From contig CANTFG010000245.1 of NCBI GenBank assembly GCA_947652605.1, positions 1-64,000 of the forward strand: a stretch of 64,000 nt of DNA, in the 5' to 3' direction. A model generated the notes under the pieces. The model worked only from the letters and a program-made list of their open reading frames with translations. It was not told the DNA's origin and did no database searches. Each line of letters starts with the position of its first letter. Position 1 is the stretch's first letter. Source of the DNA: Elmis aenea. Taxonomy: Eukaryota > Arthropoda > Insecta > Coleoptera > Elmidae. This document shows, one piece after another, positions 41,061-54,810 of the stretch. A program made the translations under genes and the position numbers.

Positions 41061-44000
41061 TACAAATCAATAATTAAAATTGTTTCAAAATAGTCGCTCA
41101 AGGAACATATGTATTAACTAAAGCACGGTATTTTTAGGAAATTATTAAAAATTAAAACCAGCTCATTGAAAGACATATGCAAAACAATTGTATTCATGTA
41201 AAGATGCGAAGGATAAACTTGTCCTGTGATATACAAATCAATAATTAAAATTGTTTCGAAATAGTCGCTCAAGGAACATATGTATTAACTAAAGCACGGT
41301 ATTTTTAGGAAATTATTAAAAATTAAAACCAGCTCATTGAAAGACATATGCAATACAATTGTATTCATGTAAAGAGACGATGGATAAACTGTTTCTGTGA
41401 TATACAAATCAATAATTAAAATTGTTTCGAAATAGTCGCTCAAGGAACATATGTATTAACTAAAGCACGGTATTTTTAGGAAATTATTAAAAATTAAAAC
41501 CAGCTCATTGAAAGATATATGCAAAACAATTGTATTCATGTAAAGAGGCGATGGATAAACTGTTCCTGTGATATACAAATCAATAATTAAAATTGTTTCC
41601 AAATAGTCGCTCAAGGAACATATGTATTAACTAAAGCACGGTATTTTTAAGACATTATTAAAAATTAAAACCAGCTCATTGAAAGACATATGCAAAACAA
41701 TTGTATTCATGTAAAAAGGCGATGGATAAACTGTTCCTGTCATATACAAATCAATAATTAAAATTGTTTAGAAATAGTCGCTCAAGGAACATATGTATTA
41801 ACTAAAGCACTGTATTTTTAGGAAATTATTAAAAATTAAATCCAGCTCATTGAAAGACATATGCAAAACAATTGTATTCATATAAAGAGGCGATGGATAA
41901 ACTGTTCCTGTGATATACAAATCAATAATTAAAATTGTTTCAAAATAGTCGCTCAAGGAACATATGTATTAACTAAAGCACGGTATTTTTAGGAAATTAT
42001 TAAAAATTAAAACCAGCTCATTAAAAGACATATGCAAAACAATTGTATTCATGTAAAGATGCGAAGGATAAACTTGTCCTGTGATATACAAATCAATAAT
42101 TAAAATTGTTTCGAAATAGTCGCTCAAGGAACATATGTATTAACTAAAGCACGGTATTTTTAGGAAATTATTAAAAATTAAAACCAGCTCATTGAAAGAC
42201 ATATGCAATACAATTGTATTCATGTAAAGAGACGATGGATAAACTGTTTCTGTGATATACAAATCAATAATTAAAATTGTTTCGAAATAGTCGCTCAAGG
42301 AACATATGTATTAACTAAAGCACGGTATTTTTAGGAAATTATTAAAAATTAAAACCAGCTCATTGAAAGATATATGCAAAACAATTGTATTCATGTAAAG
42401 AGGCGATGGATAAACTGTTCCTGTGATATACAAATCAATAATTAAAATAGTTTCGAAATAGTCGCTCAAGGAACATATGTATGAACTAAAGCACGGTATT
42501 TTTTGGAAATCATTAAAAATTAAAACCAGCTCATTGAAAGACATATGCAAAACAATTGTATTCATGTAAAGAGGCGATGGATAAACTGTTCCAGTGATAT
42601 ACAAATCAATAATTGAAATTGTTTCGAAATAGTCGCTTAAGGAACATATGTATTAACTAAAGCACGGTATTTTTAGGAAATTATTAAAAATTAAAACCAG
42701 CTCTTTGAAAGACATATGCAAAACAATTGTATTCATGTAAAGAGGCGATGGATAAACTGTTCCTGTGATATACAAATCAATAATTAAAATTGTTTAGAAA
42801 TAGTCGCTCAAGGAACATATGTATTAACTAAAGCACGGTATTTTTAAGACATTATTAAAAATTAAAACCAGCTCATTGAAAGACATATGCAAAACAATTG
42901 TATTCATGTAAAAAGGCGATGGATAAACTGTTCCTGTCATATACAAATCAATAATTAAAATTGTTTAGAAATAGTCGCTCAAGGAACATATGTATTAACT
43001 AAAGCACTGTATTTTTAGGAAATTATTAAAAATTAAAACCAGCTCATTGAAAGACATATGCAAAACAATTGTATTCATGTAAAGAGGCGATGGATAAACT
43101 GTTCCTGTGATATACAAATCAATAATTAAAATTGTTTAGAAATAGTCGCTCAAGGAACATATGTATTAACTAAAGCACGGTATTTTTAGGAAATTATTAA
43201 AAATTAAAACCAGCTCATTGAAAGACATATGCAAAACAATTGTATTCATGTAAAGAGGCGATGGATAAACTGTTTCTGTGATATACAAATCAATAATTAA
43301 AATTGTTTCGAAATAGTCGCTCAAGGAACATATGTATGAACTAAAGCACGGTATTTTTTGGAAATCATTAAAAATTAAAACCAGCTCATTGAAAGACATA
43401 TGCAAAACAATTGTATCCATGTAAAGAGGCGATGGATAAACTGTTCCAGTGATATACAAATCAATAATTGAAATTGTTTCGAAATAGTCGCTTAAGGAAC
43501 ATATGTATTAACTAAAGCACGGTATTTTTAGGAAATTATTAAAAATTAAAACCAGCTCTTTGAAAGACATATGCAAAATAATTGTATTCATGTAAAGAGG
43601 CGATGGATAAACTGTTCCTGTGATATACAAATCAATAATTAAAATTGTTTAGAAATAGTCGCTCAAGGAATATATGTATTAACTAAAGCACGGTATTTTT
43701 AGGAAATTATTAAAAATTAAAACCAGCTCATTGAAAGACATATGCAAAACAATTGTATTCATGTAAAGAAGCGATGGATAAACTGTTCCTGTGATATACA
43801 AATCAATAATTAAAATTGTTTAGAAATAGTCGCTCAAGGAACATATGTATTAACTAAAGCACGGTATTTTTAGGAAATTATTAAAAATTAAAACCAGCTC
43901 ATTGAAAGACATATGCAAAACAATTGTATTCATGTAAAGAGGCGATGGATAAACTGTTCCTGTGATATACAAATCAATAATTAAAATTGTTTCGAAATAG

Positions 44001-46317
44001 TCGCTCAAGGAACATATGTATTAACTAAAGCACGGTATTTTTAGGAAATTATTAAAAATTAAAACCAGCTCATTGAAAGACATATGCAAAACAATTGTAT
44101 TCATGTAAAGAAGCGATGGATAAACTGTTTCTGTGATATACAAATCAATAATTAAAATTGTTTAGAAATAGTCGCTCAAGGAACATATGTATTAACTAAA
44201 GCACGGTATTTTTAGGAAATTATTAAAAATTAAAACCAGCTCATTGAAAGACATATGCAAAACAATTGTATTCATGTAAAGAGGCGATGGATAAACTGTT
44301 CCTGTGATATACAAATCAATAATTAAAATTGTTCAGAAATAGTCGCTCAAGGAATATATGTATTAACTAAAGCACGGTATTTTTAAGACATTATTAAAAA
44401 TTAAAACCAGCTCATTGAAAGACATATGCAAAACAATTGTATTCATGTAAAGAAGCGATGGATAAACTGTTCCTGTGATATACAAATCAATAATTAAAAT
44501 TGTTTAGAAATAGTCGCTCAAGGAACATATGTATTAACTAAAGCACGGTATTTTTAGGAAATTATTAAAAATTAAAACCAGCTCATTGAAAGACATATGC
44601 AAAACAATTGTATTCATGTAAAGAAGCGATGGATAAACTGTTTCTGTGATATACAAATCAATAATTAAAATTGTTTAGAAATAGTCGCTCAAGGAACATA
44701 TGTATTAACTAAAGCACGGTATTTTTAGGAAATTATTAAAAATTAAAACCAGCTCATTGAAAGACATATGCAAAACAATTGTATTCATGTAAAGAGGCGA
44801 TGGATAAACTGTTCCTGTGATATACAAATCAATAATTAAAATTGTTTCGAAATAGTCGCTCAAGGAACATATGTATGAACTAAAGCACGGTATTTTTTGG
44901 AAACCATTAAAAATTAAAACCAGCTCATTAAAAGACATATGCAAAACAATTGTATTCATGTAAAGAGGCGATGGATAAACTGTTCCAGTGATATACAAAT
45001 CAATAATTGAAATTGTTTCGAAATAGTCGCTTAAGGAACATATGTATTAACTAAAGCACGGTATTTTTAGGAAATTATTAAAAATTAAAACCAGCTCTTT
45101 GAAAGACATATGCAAAACAATTGTATTCATGTAAAGAGGCGATGGATAAACTGTTCCTGTGATATACAAATCAATAATTAAAATTGTTTCGAAATAGTCG
45201 CTCAAGGAACATATGTATTAACTAAAGCACGGTATTTTTAAGACATTATTAAAAATTAAAACCAGCTCATTGAAAGACATATGCAAAACAATTGTATTCA
45301 TGTAAAAAGGCGATGGATAAACTGTTCCTGTCATATACAAATCAATAATTAAAATTGTTTAGAAATAGTCGCTCAAGGAACATATGTATTAACTAAAGCA
45401 CTGTATTTTTAGGAAATTATTAAAAATTAAAACCAGCTCATTGAAAGACATATGCAAAACAATTGTATTCATGTAAAGAGGCGATGGATAAACTGTTCCT
45501 GTGATATACAAATCAATAATTAAAATTGTTTAGAAATAGTCGCTCAAAGAACATATGTATTAACTAAAGCACGGTATTTTTAGGAAATTATTAAAAATTA
45601 AAACCAGCTCATTGAAAGACATATGCAAAACAATTGTATTCATGTAAAGAGGCGATGGATAAACTGTTTCTGTGATATACAAATCAATAATTAAAATTGT
45701 TTCGAAATAGTCGCTCAAGGAACATATGTATGAACTAAAGCACGGTATTTTTTGGAAATCATTAAAAATTAAAACCAGCTTATTGAAAGACATATGCAAA
45801 ACAATTGTATTCATGTAAAGAGGCGATGGATAAACTGTTCCAGTGATATACAAATCAATAATTGAAATTGTTTCGAAATAGTCGCTTAAGGAACATATGT
45901 ATTAACTAAAGCACGGTATTTTTAGGAAATTATTAAAAATTAAAACCAGCTCTTTGAAAGACATATGCAAAACAATTGTATTCATGTAAAGAGGCGATGG
46001 ATAAACTGTTCCTGTGATATACAAATCAATAATTAAAATTGTTTCGAAATAGTCGCTCAAGGAACATATGTATTAACTAAAGCACGGTATTTTTAAGACA
46101 TTATTAAAAATTAAAACCAGCTCATTGAAAGACATATGCAAAACAATTGTATTCATGTAAAAAGGCGATGGATAAACTGTTCCTGTCATATACAAATCAA
46201 TAATTAAAATTGTTTAGAAATAGTCGCTCAAGGAACATATGTATTAACTAAAGCACGGTATTTTTAGGAAATTATTAAAAATTAAAACCAGCTCATTGAA
46301 AGACATATGCAAAACAA

Positions 46318-46444
46318 TTTTTTTCATGTAAAGATGCGAAGGATAAACTGTTCCTGTGATATACAAATCAATAATTAAAATTGTTTCGAAATAGTCGCTC
46401 AAGGAACATATGTATTAACTAAAGCACGGTATTTTTAGGAAATA
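46318..46444. repeat. Hybrid monomer with private substitutions at the 21.5 kb junction
   Basis: Just left of where copy 2 begins, three changes not seen elsewhere cluster within about 125 bp: two substitutions turn CAATTGTATTC into CAATTTTTTTC near 46,316-46,325, and AATTATTAAA becomes AATAATTAAA near 46,444. Between them is a monomer with GAAGGATAAACTGTTCCTG, combining the GAAGGAT start of one subtype with the ordinary CTGTTCC continuation (that subtype normally has CTTGTCC). This looks like the rearrangement breakpoint. Confidence 0.65.
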
Positions 46445-49400
46445 ATTAAAAATTAAAACCAGCTCATTGAAAGACATATGCAAAACAATTGTATTCATGT
46501 AAAGAGGCGATGGATAAACTGTTCCTGTGATATACAAATCAATAATTAAAATTGTTTCGAAATAGTCGCTCAAGGAACATATGTATTAACTAAAGCACGG
46601 TATTTTTAGGAAATTATTAAAAATTAAAACCAGCTCTTTGAAAGACATATGCAAAACAATTGTATACATGTAAAGAGGCGATAGATAAACTGTTCCTGTA
46701 ATATACAAATCAATAATTAAAATTGTTTCGAAATAGTCGCTCAAGGAACATATGTATTAACTAAAGCACGGTATTTTTAGAAAATTATTAAAAATTAAAA
46801 CCAGCTCATTGAAAGACATATGCAAAACAATTGTATTCATGTAAAGAGGCGATGGATAAACTGTTCCTGTGATATACAAATCTATAATTAAAATTGTTTC
46901 GAAATAGTCGCTTAAGGAACATATGTATTAACTAAAGCACGGTATTTTTAGGAAATTATTAAAAATTAAAACCAGCTCATTGAAAGACATATGCAAAACA
47001 ATTGTATTCATGTAAAGAGGCGATGGATAAACTGTTCCTGTGATATACAAATCAATAATTAAAATTGTTTAGAAATAGTCGCTCAAGAAACATATGTATT
47101 AACTAAAGCACGGTATTTTTAAGAAATTATTAAAAATTAAAACCAGCTCATTGAAAGACATATGCAAAACAATTGTATTCATGTAAAGAGGCGATGGATA
47201 AACTGTTTCTGTGATATACAAATCAATAATTAAAATTGTTTAGAAATAGTCGCTCAAGGAACATATGTATTAACTAAAGCACGGTATTTTTAGGAAATTA
47301 TTAAAAATTAAAACCAGCTCATTGAAAGACATATGCAAAACAATTGTATTCATGTAAAGATGCGAAGGATAAACTTGTTCTGTGATATACAAATCAATAA
47401 TTAAAATTGTTTAAAAATAGTCGCTCAAGGAACATATGTATTAACTAAAGCACGGTATTTTTAGGAAATCATTAAAAATTAAAACCAGCTCATTGAAAGA
47501 CATATGCAAAACAATTGTATTCATGTAAAGAGGCGATGGATAAACTGTTTCTGTGATATACAAATCAATAATTAAAATTGTTTCGAAATAGTCGCTCAAG
47601 GAACATATGTATTAACTAAAGCACGGTATTTTTAGGAAATTATTAAAAATTAAAACCAGCTCATTGAAAGATATATGCAAAACAATTGTATTCATGTAAA
47701 GAGGCGATGGATAAACTGTTCCTGTGATATACAAATCAATAATTAAAATTGTTTAGAAATAGTCGCTCAAGGAACATATTTATTAACTAAAGCACGGTAT
47801 TTTTAGGAAATTATTAAAAATTAAAACCAGCTCATTGAAAGACATATGCAAAACAATTGTATTTATATAAAGAGGCGATGGATAAACTGTTCCTGTGATA
47901 TACAAATCAATAATTAAAATTGTTTCAAAATAGTCGCTCAAGGAACATATGTATTAACTAAAGCACGGTATTTTTAGGAAATTATTAAAAATTAAAACCA
48001 GCTCATTGAAAGACATATGCAAAACAATTGTATTCATGTAAAGATGCGAAGGATAAACTTGTCCTGTGATATACAAATCAATAATTAAAATTGTTTCGAA
48101 ATAGTCGCTCAAGGAACATATGTATTAACTAAAGCACGGTATTTTTAGGAAATTATTAAAAATTAAAACCAGCTCATTGAAAGACATATGCAATACAATT
48201 GTATTCATGTAAAGAGACGATGGATAAACTGTTTCTGTGATATACAAATCAATAATTAAAATTGTTTCGAAATAGTCGCTCAAGGAACATATGTATTAAC
48301 TAAAGCACGGTATTTTTAGGAAATTATTAAAAATTAAAACCAGCTCATTGAAAGACATATGCAAAACAATTGTATTCATGTAAAGAGGCGATGGATAAAC
48401 TGTTCCTGTGATATACAAATCAATAATTAAAATTGTTTAGAAATAGTCGCTCAAGGAACATATGTATTAACTAAAGCACGGTATTTTTAGGAAATTATTA
48501 AAAATTAAAACCAGCTCATTGAAAGACATATGCAAAACAATTGTATTCATGTAAAGAGGCGATGGATAAACTGTTTCTGTGATATACAAATCAATAATTA
48601 AAATTGTTTCGAAATAGTCGCTCAAGGAACATATGTATTAACTAAAGCACGGTATTTTTAAGACATTATTAAAAATTAAAACCAGCTCATTGAAAGACAT
48701 ATGCAAAACAATTGTATTCATGTAAAAAGGCGATGGATAAACTGTTCCTGTCATATACAAATCAATAATTAAAATTGTTTAGAAATAGTCGCTCAAGGAA
48801 CATATGTATTAACTAAAGCACTGTATTTTTAGGAAATTATTAAAAATTAAAACCAGCTCATTGAAAGACATATGCAAAACAATTGTATTCATGTAAAGAG
48901 GCGATGGATAAACTGTTCCTGTGATATACAAATCAATAATTAAAATTGTTTAGAAATAGTCGCTCAAGGAACATATGTATTAACTAAAGCACTGTATTTT
49001 TAGGAAATTATTAAAAATTAAAACCAGCTCATTGAAAGACATATGCAAAACAATTGTATTCATGTAAAGAGGCGATGGATAAACTGTTCCTGTGATATAC
49101 AAATCAATAATTAAAATTGTTTAGAAATAGTCGCTCAAGGAACATATGTATTAACTAAAGCACGGTATTTTTAGGAAATTATTAAAAATTAAAACCAGCT
49201 CATTGAAAGACATATGCAAAACAATTGTATTCATGTAAAGAGGCGATGGATAAACTGTTCCTGTGATATACAAATCAATAATTAAAATTGTTTCGAAATA
49301 GTCGCTCAAGGAACATATGTATTAACTAAAGCACGGTATTTTTAGGAAATTATTAAAAATTAAAACCAGCTCTTTGAAAGACATATGCAAAACAATTGTA

Positions 49401-52400
49401 TACATGTAAAGAGGCGATAGATAAACTGTTCCTGTAATATACAAATCAATAATTAAAATTGTTTCGAATAGTCGCTCAAGGAACATATGTATTAACTAAA
49501 GCACGGTATTTTTAGAAAATTATTAAAAATTAAAACCAGCTCATTGAAAGACATATGCAAAACAATTGTATTCATGTAAAGAGGCGATGGATAAACTGTT
49601 CCTGTGATATACAAATCTATAATTAAAATTGTTTCGAAATAGTCGCTTAAGGAACATATGTATTAACTAAAGCACGGTATTTTTAGGAAATTATTAAAAA
49701 TTAAAACCAGCTCATTGAAAGACATATGCAAAACAATTGTATTCATGTAAAGAGGCGATGGATAAACTGTTCCTGTGATATACAAATCAATAATTAAAAT
49801 TGTTTAGAAATAGTCGCTCAAGAAACATATGTATTAACTAAAGCACGGTATTTTTAAGAAATTATTAAAAATTAAAACCAGCTCATTGAAAGACATATGC
49901 AAAACAATTGTATTCATGTAAAGAGGCGATGGATAAACTGTTCCTGTGATATACAAATCAATAATTAAAATTGTTTAGAAATAGTCGCTCAAGGAACATA
50001 TGTATTAACTAAAGCACGGTATTTTTAGGAAATTATTAAAAATTAAAACCAGCTCATTGAAAGACATATGCAAAACAATTGTATTCATGTAAAGATGCGA
50101 AGGATAAACTTGTCCTGTGATATACAAATCAATAATTAAAATTGTTTAAAAATAGTCGCTCAAGGAACATATGTATTAACTAAAGCACGGTATTTTTAGG
50201 AAATCATTAAAAATTAAAACCAGCTCATTGAAAGACATATGCAAAACAATTGTATTCATGTAAAGAGGCGATGGATAAACTGTTTCTGTGATATACAAAT
50301 CAATAATTAAAATTGTTTCGAAATAGTCGCTCAAGGAACATATGTATTAACTAAAGCACGGTATTTTTAGGAAATTATTAAAAATTAAAACCAGCTCATT
50401 GAAAGATATATGCAAAACAATTGTATTCATGTAAAGAGGCGATGGATAAACTGTTCCTGTGATATACCAATCAATAATTAAAATTGTTTAGAAATAGTCG
50501 CTCAAGGAACATATGTATTAACTAAAGCACGGTATTTTTAGGAAATTATTAAAAATTAAAACCAGCTCATTGAAAGACATATGCAAAACAATTGTATTCA
50601 TGTAAAGAGGCGATGGATAAACTGTTCCTGTGATATACAAATCAATAATTAAAATTGTTTCGAAATAGTCGCTCAAGGAACATATGTATGAACTAAAGCA
50701 CGGTATTTTTTGGAAATCATTAAAAATTAAAACCAGCTCATTGAAAGACATATGCAAAACAATTGTATTCATGTAAAGAGGCGATGGATAAACTGTTCCA
50801 GTGATATACAAATCAATAATTGAAATTGTTTCGAAATAGTCGCTTAAGGAACATATGTATTAACTAAAGCACGGTATTTTTAGGAAATTATTAAAAATTA
50901 AAACCAGCTCTTTGAAAGACATATGCAAAACAATTGTATTCATGTAAAGAGGCGATGGATAAACTGTTCCTGTGATATACAAATCAATAATTAAAATTGT
51001 TTAGAAATAGTCGCTCAAGGAACATATGTATTAACTAAAGCACGGTATTTTTAAGACATTATTAAAAATTAAAACCAGCTCATTGAAAGACATATGCAAA
51101 ACAATTGTATTCATGTAAAAAGGCGATGGATAAACTGTTCCTGTCATATACAAATCAATAATTAAAATTGTTTAGAAATAGTCGCTCAAGGAACATATGT
51201 ATTAACTAAAGCACTGTATTTTTAGGAAATTATTAAAAATTAAAACCAGCTCATTGAAAGACATATGCAAAACAATTGTATTCATGTAAAGAGGCGATGG
51301 ATAAACTGTTCCTGTGATATACAAATCAATAATTAAAATTGTTTAGAAATAGTCGCTCAAGGAACATATGTATTAACTAAAGCACGGTATTTTTAGGAAA
51401 TTATTAAAAATTAAAACCAGCTCATTGAAAGTGATATGCAAAACAATTGTATTCATGTAAAGAGGCGATGGATAAACTGTTTCTGTGATATACAAATCAA
51501 TAATTAAAATTGTTTCGAAATAGTCGCTCAAGGAACATATGTATGAACTAAAGCACGGTATTTTTTGGAAATCATTAAAAATTAAAACCAGCTCATTGAA
51601 AGACATATGCAAAACAATTGTATTCATGTAAAGAGGCGATGGATAAACTGTTCCAGTGATATACAAATCAATAATTGAAATTGTTTCGAAATAGTCGCTT
51701 AAGGAACATATGTATTAACTAAAGCACGGTATTTTTAGGAAATTATTAAAAATTAAAACCAGCTCTTTGAAAGACATATGCAAAACAATTGTATTCATGT
51801 AAAGAGGCGATGGATAAACTGTTCCTGTGATATACAAATCAATAATTAAAATTGTTCAGAAATAGTCGCTCAAGGAATATATGTATTAACTAAAGCACGG
51901 TATTTTTAGGAAATTATTAAAAATTAAAACCAGCTCATTGAAAGACATATGCAAAACAATTGTATTCATGTAAAGAAGCGATGGATAAACTGTTCCTGTG
52001 ATATACAAATCAATAATTAAAATTGTTTAGAAATAGTCGCTCAAGGAACATATGTATTAACTAAAGCACGGTATTTTTAGGAAATTATTAAAAATTAAAA
52101 CCAGCTCATTGAAAGACATATGCAAAACAATTGTATTCATGTAAAGAGGCGATGGATAAACTGTTCCTGTGATATACAAATCAATAATTAAAATTGTTTC
52201 GAAATAGTCGCTCAAGGAACATATGTATTAACTAAAGCACGGTATTTTTAAGACATTATTAAAAATTAAAACCAGCTCATTGAAAGACATATGCAAAACA
52301 ATTGTATTCATGTAAAAAGGCGATGGATAAACTGTTCCTGTGATATACAAATCAATAATTAAAATTGTTTCGAAATAGTCGCTCAAGGAACATATGTATT

Positions 52401-54615
52401 AACTAAAGCACGGTATTTTTAAGACATTATTAAAAATTAAAACCAGCTCATTGAAAGACATATGCAAAACAATTGTATTCATGTAAAAAGGCGATGGATA
52501 AACTGTTCCTGTCATATACAAATCAATAATTAAAATTGTTTAGAAATAGTCGCTCAAGGAACATATGTATTAACTAAAGCACTGTATTTTTAGGAAATTA
52601 TTAAAAATTAAAACCAGCTCATTGAAAGACATATGCAAAACAATTGTATTCATATAAAGAGGCGATGGATAAACTGTTCCTGTGATATACAAATCAATAA
52701 TTAAAATTGTTTCAAAATAGTCGCTCAAGGAACATATGTATTAACTAAAGCACGGTATTTTTAGGAAATTATTAAAAATTAAAACCAGCTCATTGAAAGA
52801 CATATGCAAAACAATTGTATTCATGTAAAGATGCGAAGGATAAACTTGTCCTGTGATATACAAATCAATAATTAAAATTGTTTCGAAATAGTCGCTCAAG
52901 GAACATATGTATTAACTAAAGCACGGTATTTTTAGGAAATTATTAAAAATTAAAACCAGCTCATTGAAAGACATATGCAATACAATTGTATTCATGTAAA
53001 GAGACGATGGATAAACTGTTTCTGTGATATACAAATCAATAATTAAAATTGTTTCGAAATAGTCGCTCAAGGAACATATGTATTAACTAAAGCACGGTAT
53101 TTTTAGGAAATTATTAAAAATTAAAACCAGCTCATTGAAAGATATATGCAAAACAATTGTATTCATGTAAAGAGGCGATGGATAAACTGTTCCTGTGATA
53201 TACAAATCAATAATTAAAATTGTTTCGAAATAGTCGCTCAAGGAACATATGTATTAACTAAAGCACGGTATTTTTAAGACATTATTAAAAATTAAAACCA
53301 GCTCATTGAAAGACATATGCAAAACAATTGTATTCATGTAAAAAGGCGATGGATAAACTGTTCCTGTCATATACAAATCAATAATTAAAATTGTTTAGAA
53401 ATAGTCGCTCAAGGAACATATGTATTAACTAAAGCACTGTATTTTTAGGAAATTATTAAAAATTAAAACCAGCTCATTGAAAGACATATGCAAAACAATT
53501 GTATTCATGTAAAGAGGCGATGGATAAACTGTTCCTGTGATATACAAATCAATAATTAAAATTGTTTAGAAATAGTCGCTCAAGGAACATATGTATTAAC
53601 TAAAGCACGGTATTTTTAGGAAATTATTAAAAATTAAAACCAGCTCATTGAAAGACATATGCAAAACAATTGTATTCATGTAAAGAGGCGATGGATAAAC
53701 TGTTTCTGTGATATACAAATCAATAATTAAAATTGTTTCGAAATAGTCGCTCAAGGAACATATGTATGAACTAAAGCACGGTATTTTTTGGAAATCATTA
53801 AAAATTAAAACCAGCTCATTGAAAGACATATGCAAAACAATTGTATTCATGTAAAAAGGCGATGGATAAACTGTTCCTGTCATATACAAATCAATAATTA
53901 AAATTGTTTAGAAATAGTCGCTCAAGGAACATATGTATTAACTAAAGCACTGTATTTTTAGGAAATTATTAAAAATTAAAACCAGCTCATTGAAAGACAT
54001 ATGCAAAACAATTGTATTCATATAAAGAGGCGATGGATAAACTGTTCCTGTGATATACAAATCAATAATTAAAATTGTTTCAAAATAGTCGCTCAAGGAA
54101 CATATGTATTAACTAAAGCACGGTATTTTTAGGAAATTATTAAAAATTAAAACCAGCTCATTGAAAGACATATGCAAAACAATTGTATTCATGTAAAGAT
54201 GCGAAGGATAAACTTGTCCTGTGATATACAAATCAATAATTAAAATTGTTTCGAAATAGTCGCTCAAGGAACATATGTATTAACTAAAGCACGGTATTTT
54301 TAGGAAATTATTAAAAATTAAAACCAGCTCATTGAAAGACATATGCAATACAATTGTATTCATGTAAAGAGACGATGGATAAACTGTTTCTGTGATATAC
54401 AAATCAATAATTAAAATTGTTTCGAAATAGTCGCTCAAGGAACATATGTATTAACTAAAGCACGGTATTTTTAGGAAATTATTAAAAATTAAAACCAGCT
54501 CATTGAAAGATATATGCAAAACAATTGTATTCATGTAAAGAGGCGATGGATAAACTGTTCCTGTGATATACAAATCAATAATTAAAATTGTTTCGAAATA
54601 GTCGCTCAAGGAACA

Positions 54616-54617
54616 TA
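54616..54617. other. Left TA target-site duplication
   Basis: TA immediately left of the element and within the satellite's ACATATGT. Its partner is at 54,809-54,810. The empty site in copy 1 has a single TA. Confidence 0.85.
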
Positions 54618-54653
54618 TAGTCTATTCGGCCAGTGATGAGGTCTATCGGATTA
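54618..54653 (+). repeat. Left terminal inverted repeat of the element
   Basis: The 36 bp left end pairs with the right end at 33 of 36 positions. Mismatches are at repeat positions 6, 7 and 19. The longest perfect block is the 17 bp from position 20 to 36, containing GAGGTCTATCGG, and TCGGCCAGTG forms a second block. Confidence 0.92.
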
Positions 54654-54772
54654 ACTGACTGGTGTATAAATGTAAGTACGTAAGCGGTATGTTTCGTGTT
54701 TATGTGCTTAGAACTCGATGACACAGAAAAAGACAGAATGCATGTATGTATTTCGTTGCCGCCTTACTGCGC

Positions 54773-54808
54773 TAATCCGATAGACCTCACCACTGGCCGA
54801 ACGGACTA
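54773..54808 (-). repeat. Right terminal inverted repeat of the element
   Basis: Reads inward on the minus strand as TAGTCCGTTCGGCCAGTGG followed by TGAGGTCTATCGG. The two arms could fold into a long hairpin. All three mismatches between arms are transitions (T/C, A/G, A/G), as expected for modest ageing of an initially better-matched pair. Confidence 0.92.
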
Positions 54809-54810
54809 TA
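54809..54810. other. Right TA target-site duplication
   Basis: TA immediately right of the element, followed by the satellite TGTATTAAC in unbroken register. Confidence 0.85.

Larger units (their letters stand above)
24900..46444. repeat. 21,545 bp (126-monomer) duplication unit, copy 1
   Basis: Repeated immediately downstream at an offset of 21,545 bp, rising to 21,738 bp after the element inserted in copy 2. Shared rare variants run along its length: CTTGTTCTG near 25,829, AACATATTTATTA near 26,230, TATTTATATAAAG near 26,316, GAAAGTGATATGC near 29,883, GCAAAACCATT near 33,143, GAACATTTGTATG near 34,435, TTGAACGACAT near 36,208, GCAAAAAAATTG near 36,734, ACATATCTATAATT near 38,667, CGCTTTTAAGG near 39,725, GGCCATGG near 40,350 and GGTAATTTTAGG near 40,785. 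The left edge lies between about 24,856 and 24,899. The length is 126 x 171 minus 1, the missing base being the deletion near 27,922. Confidence 0.93.
1..54617. repeat. 171 bp satellite DNA array, left part (continues off the window)
   Basis: Uninterrupted head-to-tail 171 bp monomers, all in one orientation, about 319 units. The period is visible directly: the opening GATGGATAAA recurs at 172 and onward. Spacing between matching landmarks is almost always an exact multiple of 171 (513, 855, 1,368, 3,933). Exceptions are explained by rare one-base deletions and one two-base insertion. Base composition is about 29% GC. Monomers differ mainly by substitutions, many of them shared in fixed combinations, which defines subtypes. 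No gene, tRNA, rRNA or unrelated sequence interrupts this stretch. Arrays like this are known from eukaryotic centromeres and pericentromeric heterochromatin. That placement is inference here, because no flanking unique DNA is visible. The family name and species are unknown to me. Confidence 0.98.
54618..54808. mobile_element. 191 bp non-autonomous DNA transposon (MITE), probably Tc1/mariner type
   Basis: This is the only non-satellite sequence in the window. It is 44% GC (84 of 191 bases) against about 29% for the satellite. It starts TAGTCTATTCGG and ends CCGAACGGACTA, with 36 bp terminal inverted repeats matching at 33 of 36 positions around a 119 bp core. It is flanked by TA on both sides, and comparison with the empty site at 33,071 shows exactly 193 bp gained, which is 191 plus one duplicated TA. 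A TA target duplication is typical of the Tc1/mariner superfamily, and the small size with no open frame marks a non-autonomous derivative. An ATA duplication with a 190 bp element fits the same bases, but the symmetrical TAGTC/GACTA ends favour TA. I do not recognise the family; the core shows no coding potential. Confidence 0.88.

Noticed and set aside
46315..46326. T-run TTTTTTT as a transcription terminator
   Set aside because: Two substitutions within one monomer created it, no transcription unit lies upstream, and it appears nowhere else.
54658..54670. TATA-box-like TGTATAAATG in the inserted element as a promoter
   Set aside because: A single short AT-rich match in a 191 bp non-coding element, with no open frame downstream.
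54618..54808. tRNA- or 7SL-derived SINE, or LTR fragment
   Set aside because: The element has long terminal inverted repeats and a 2 bp TA duplication, with no A-rich tail, no A/B box pair that I could see, and no TG...CA ends.
54618..54808. PIF/Harbinger-type element with a 3 bp target duplication
   Set aside because: That group duplicates TWA (TAA or TTA). The site here is ACATATGT, so a 3 bp duplication would be ATA, which does not fit; TA does.
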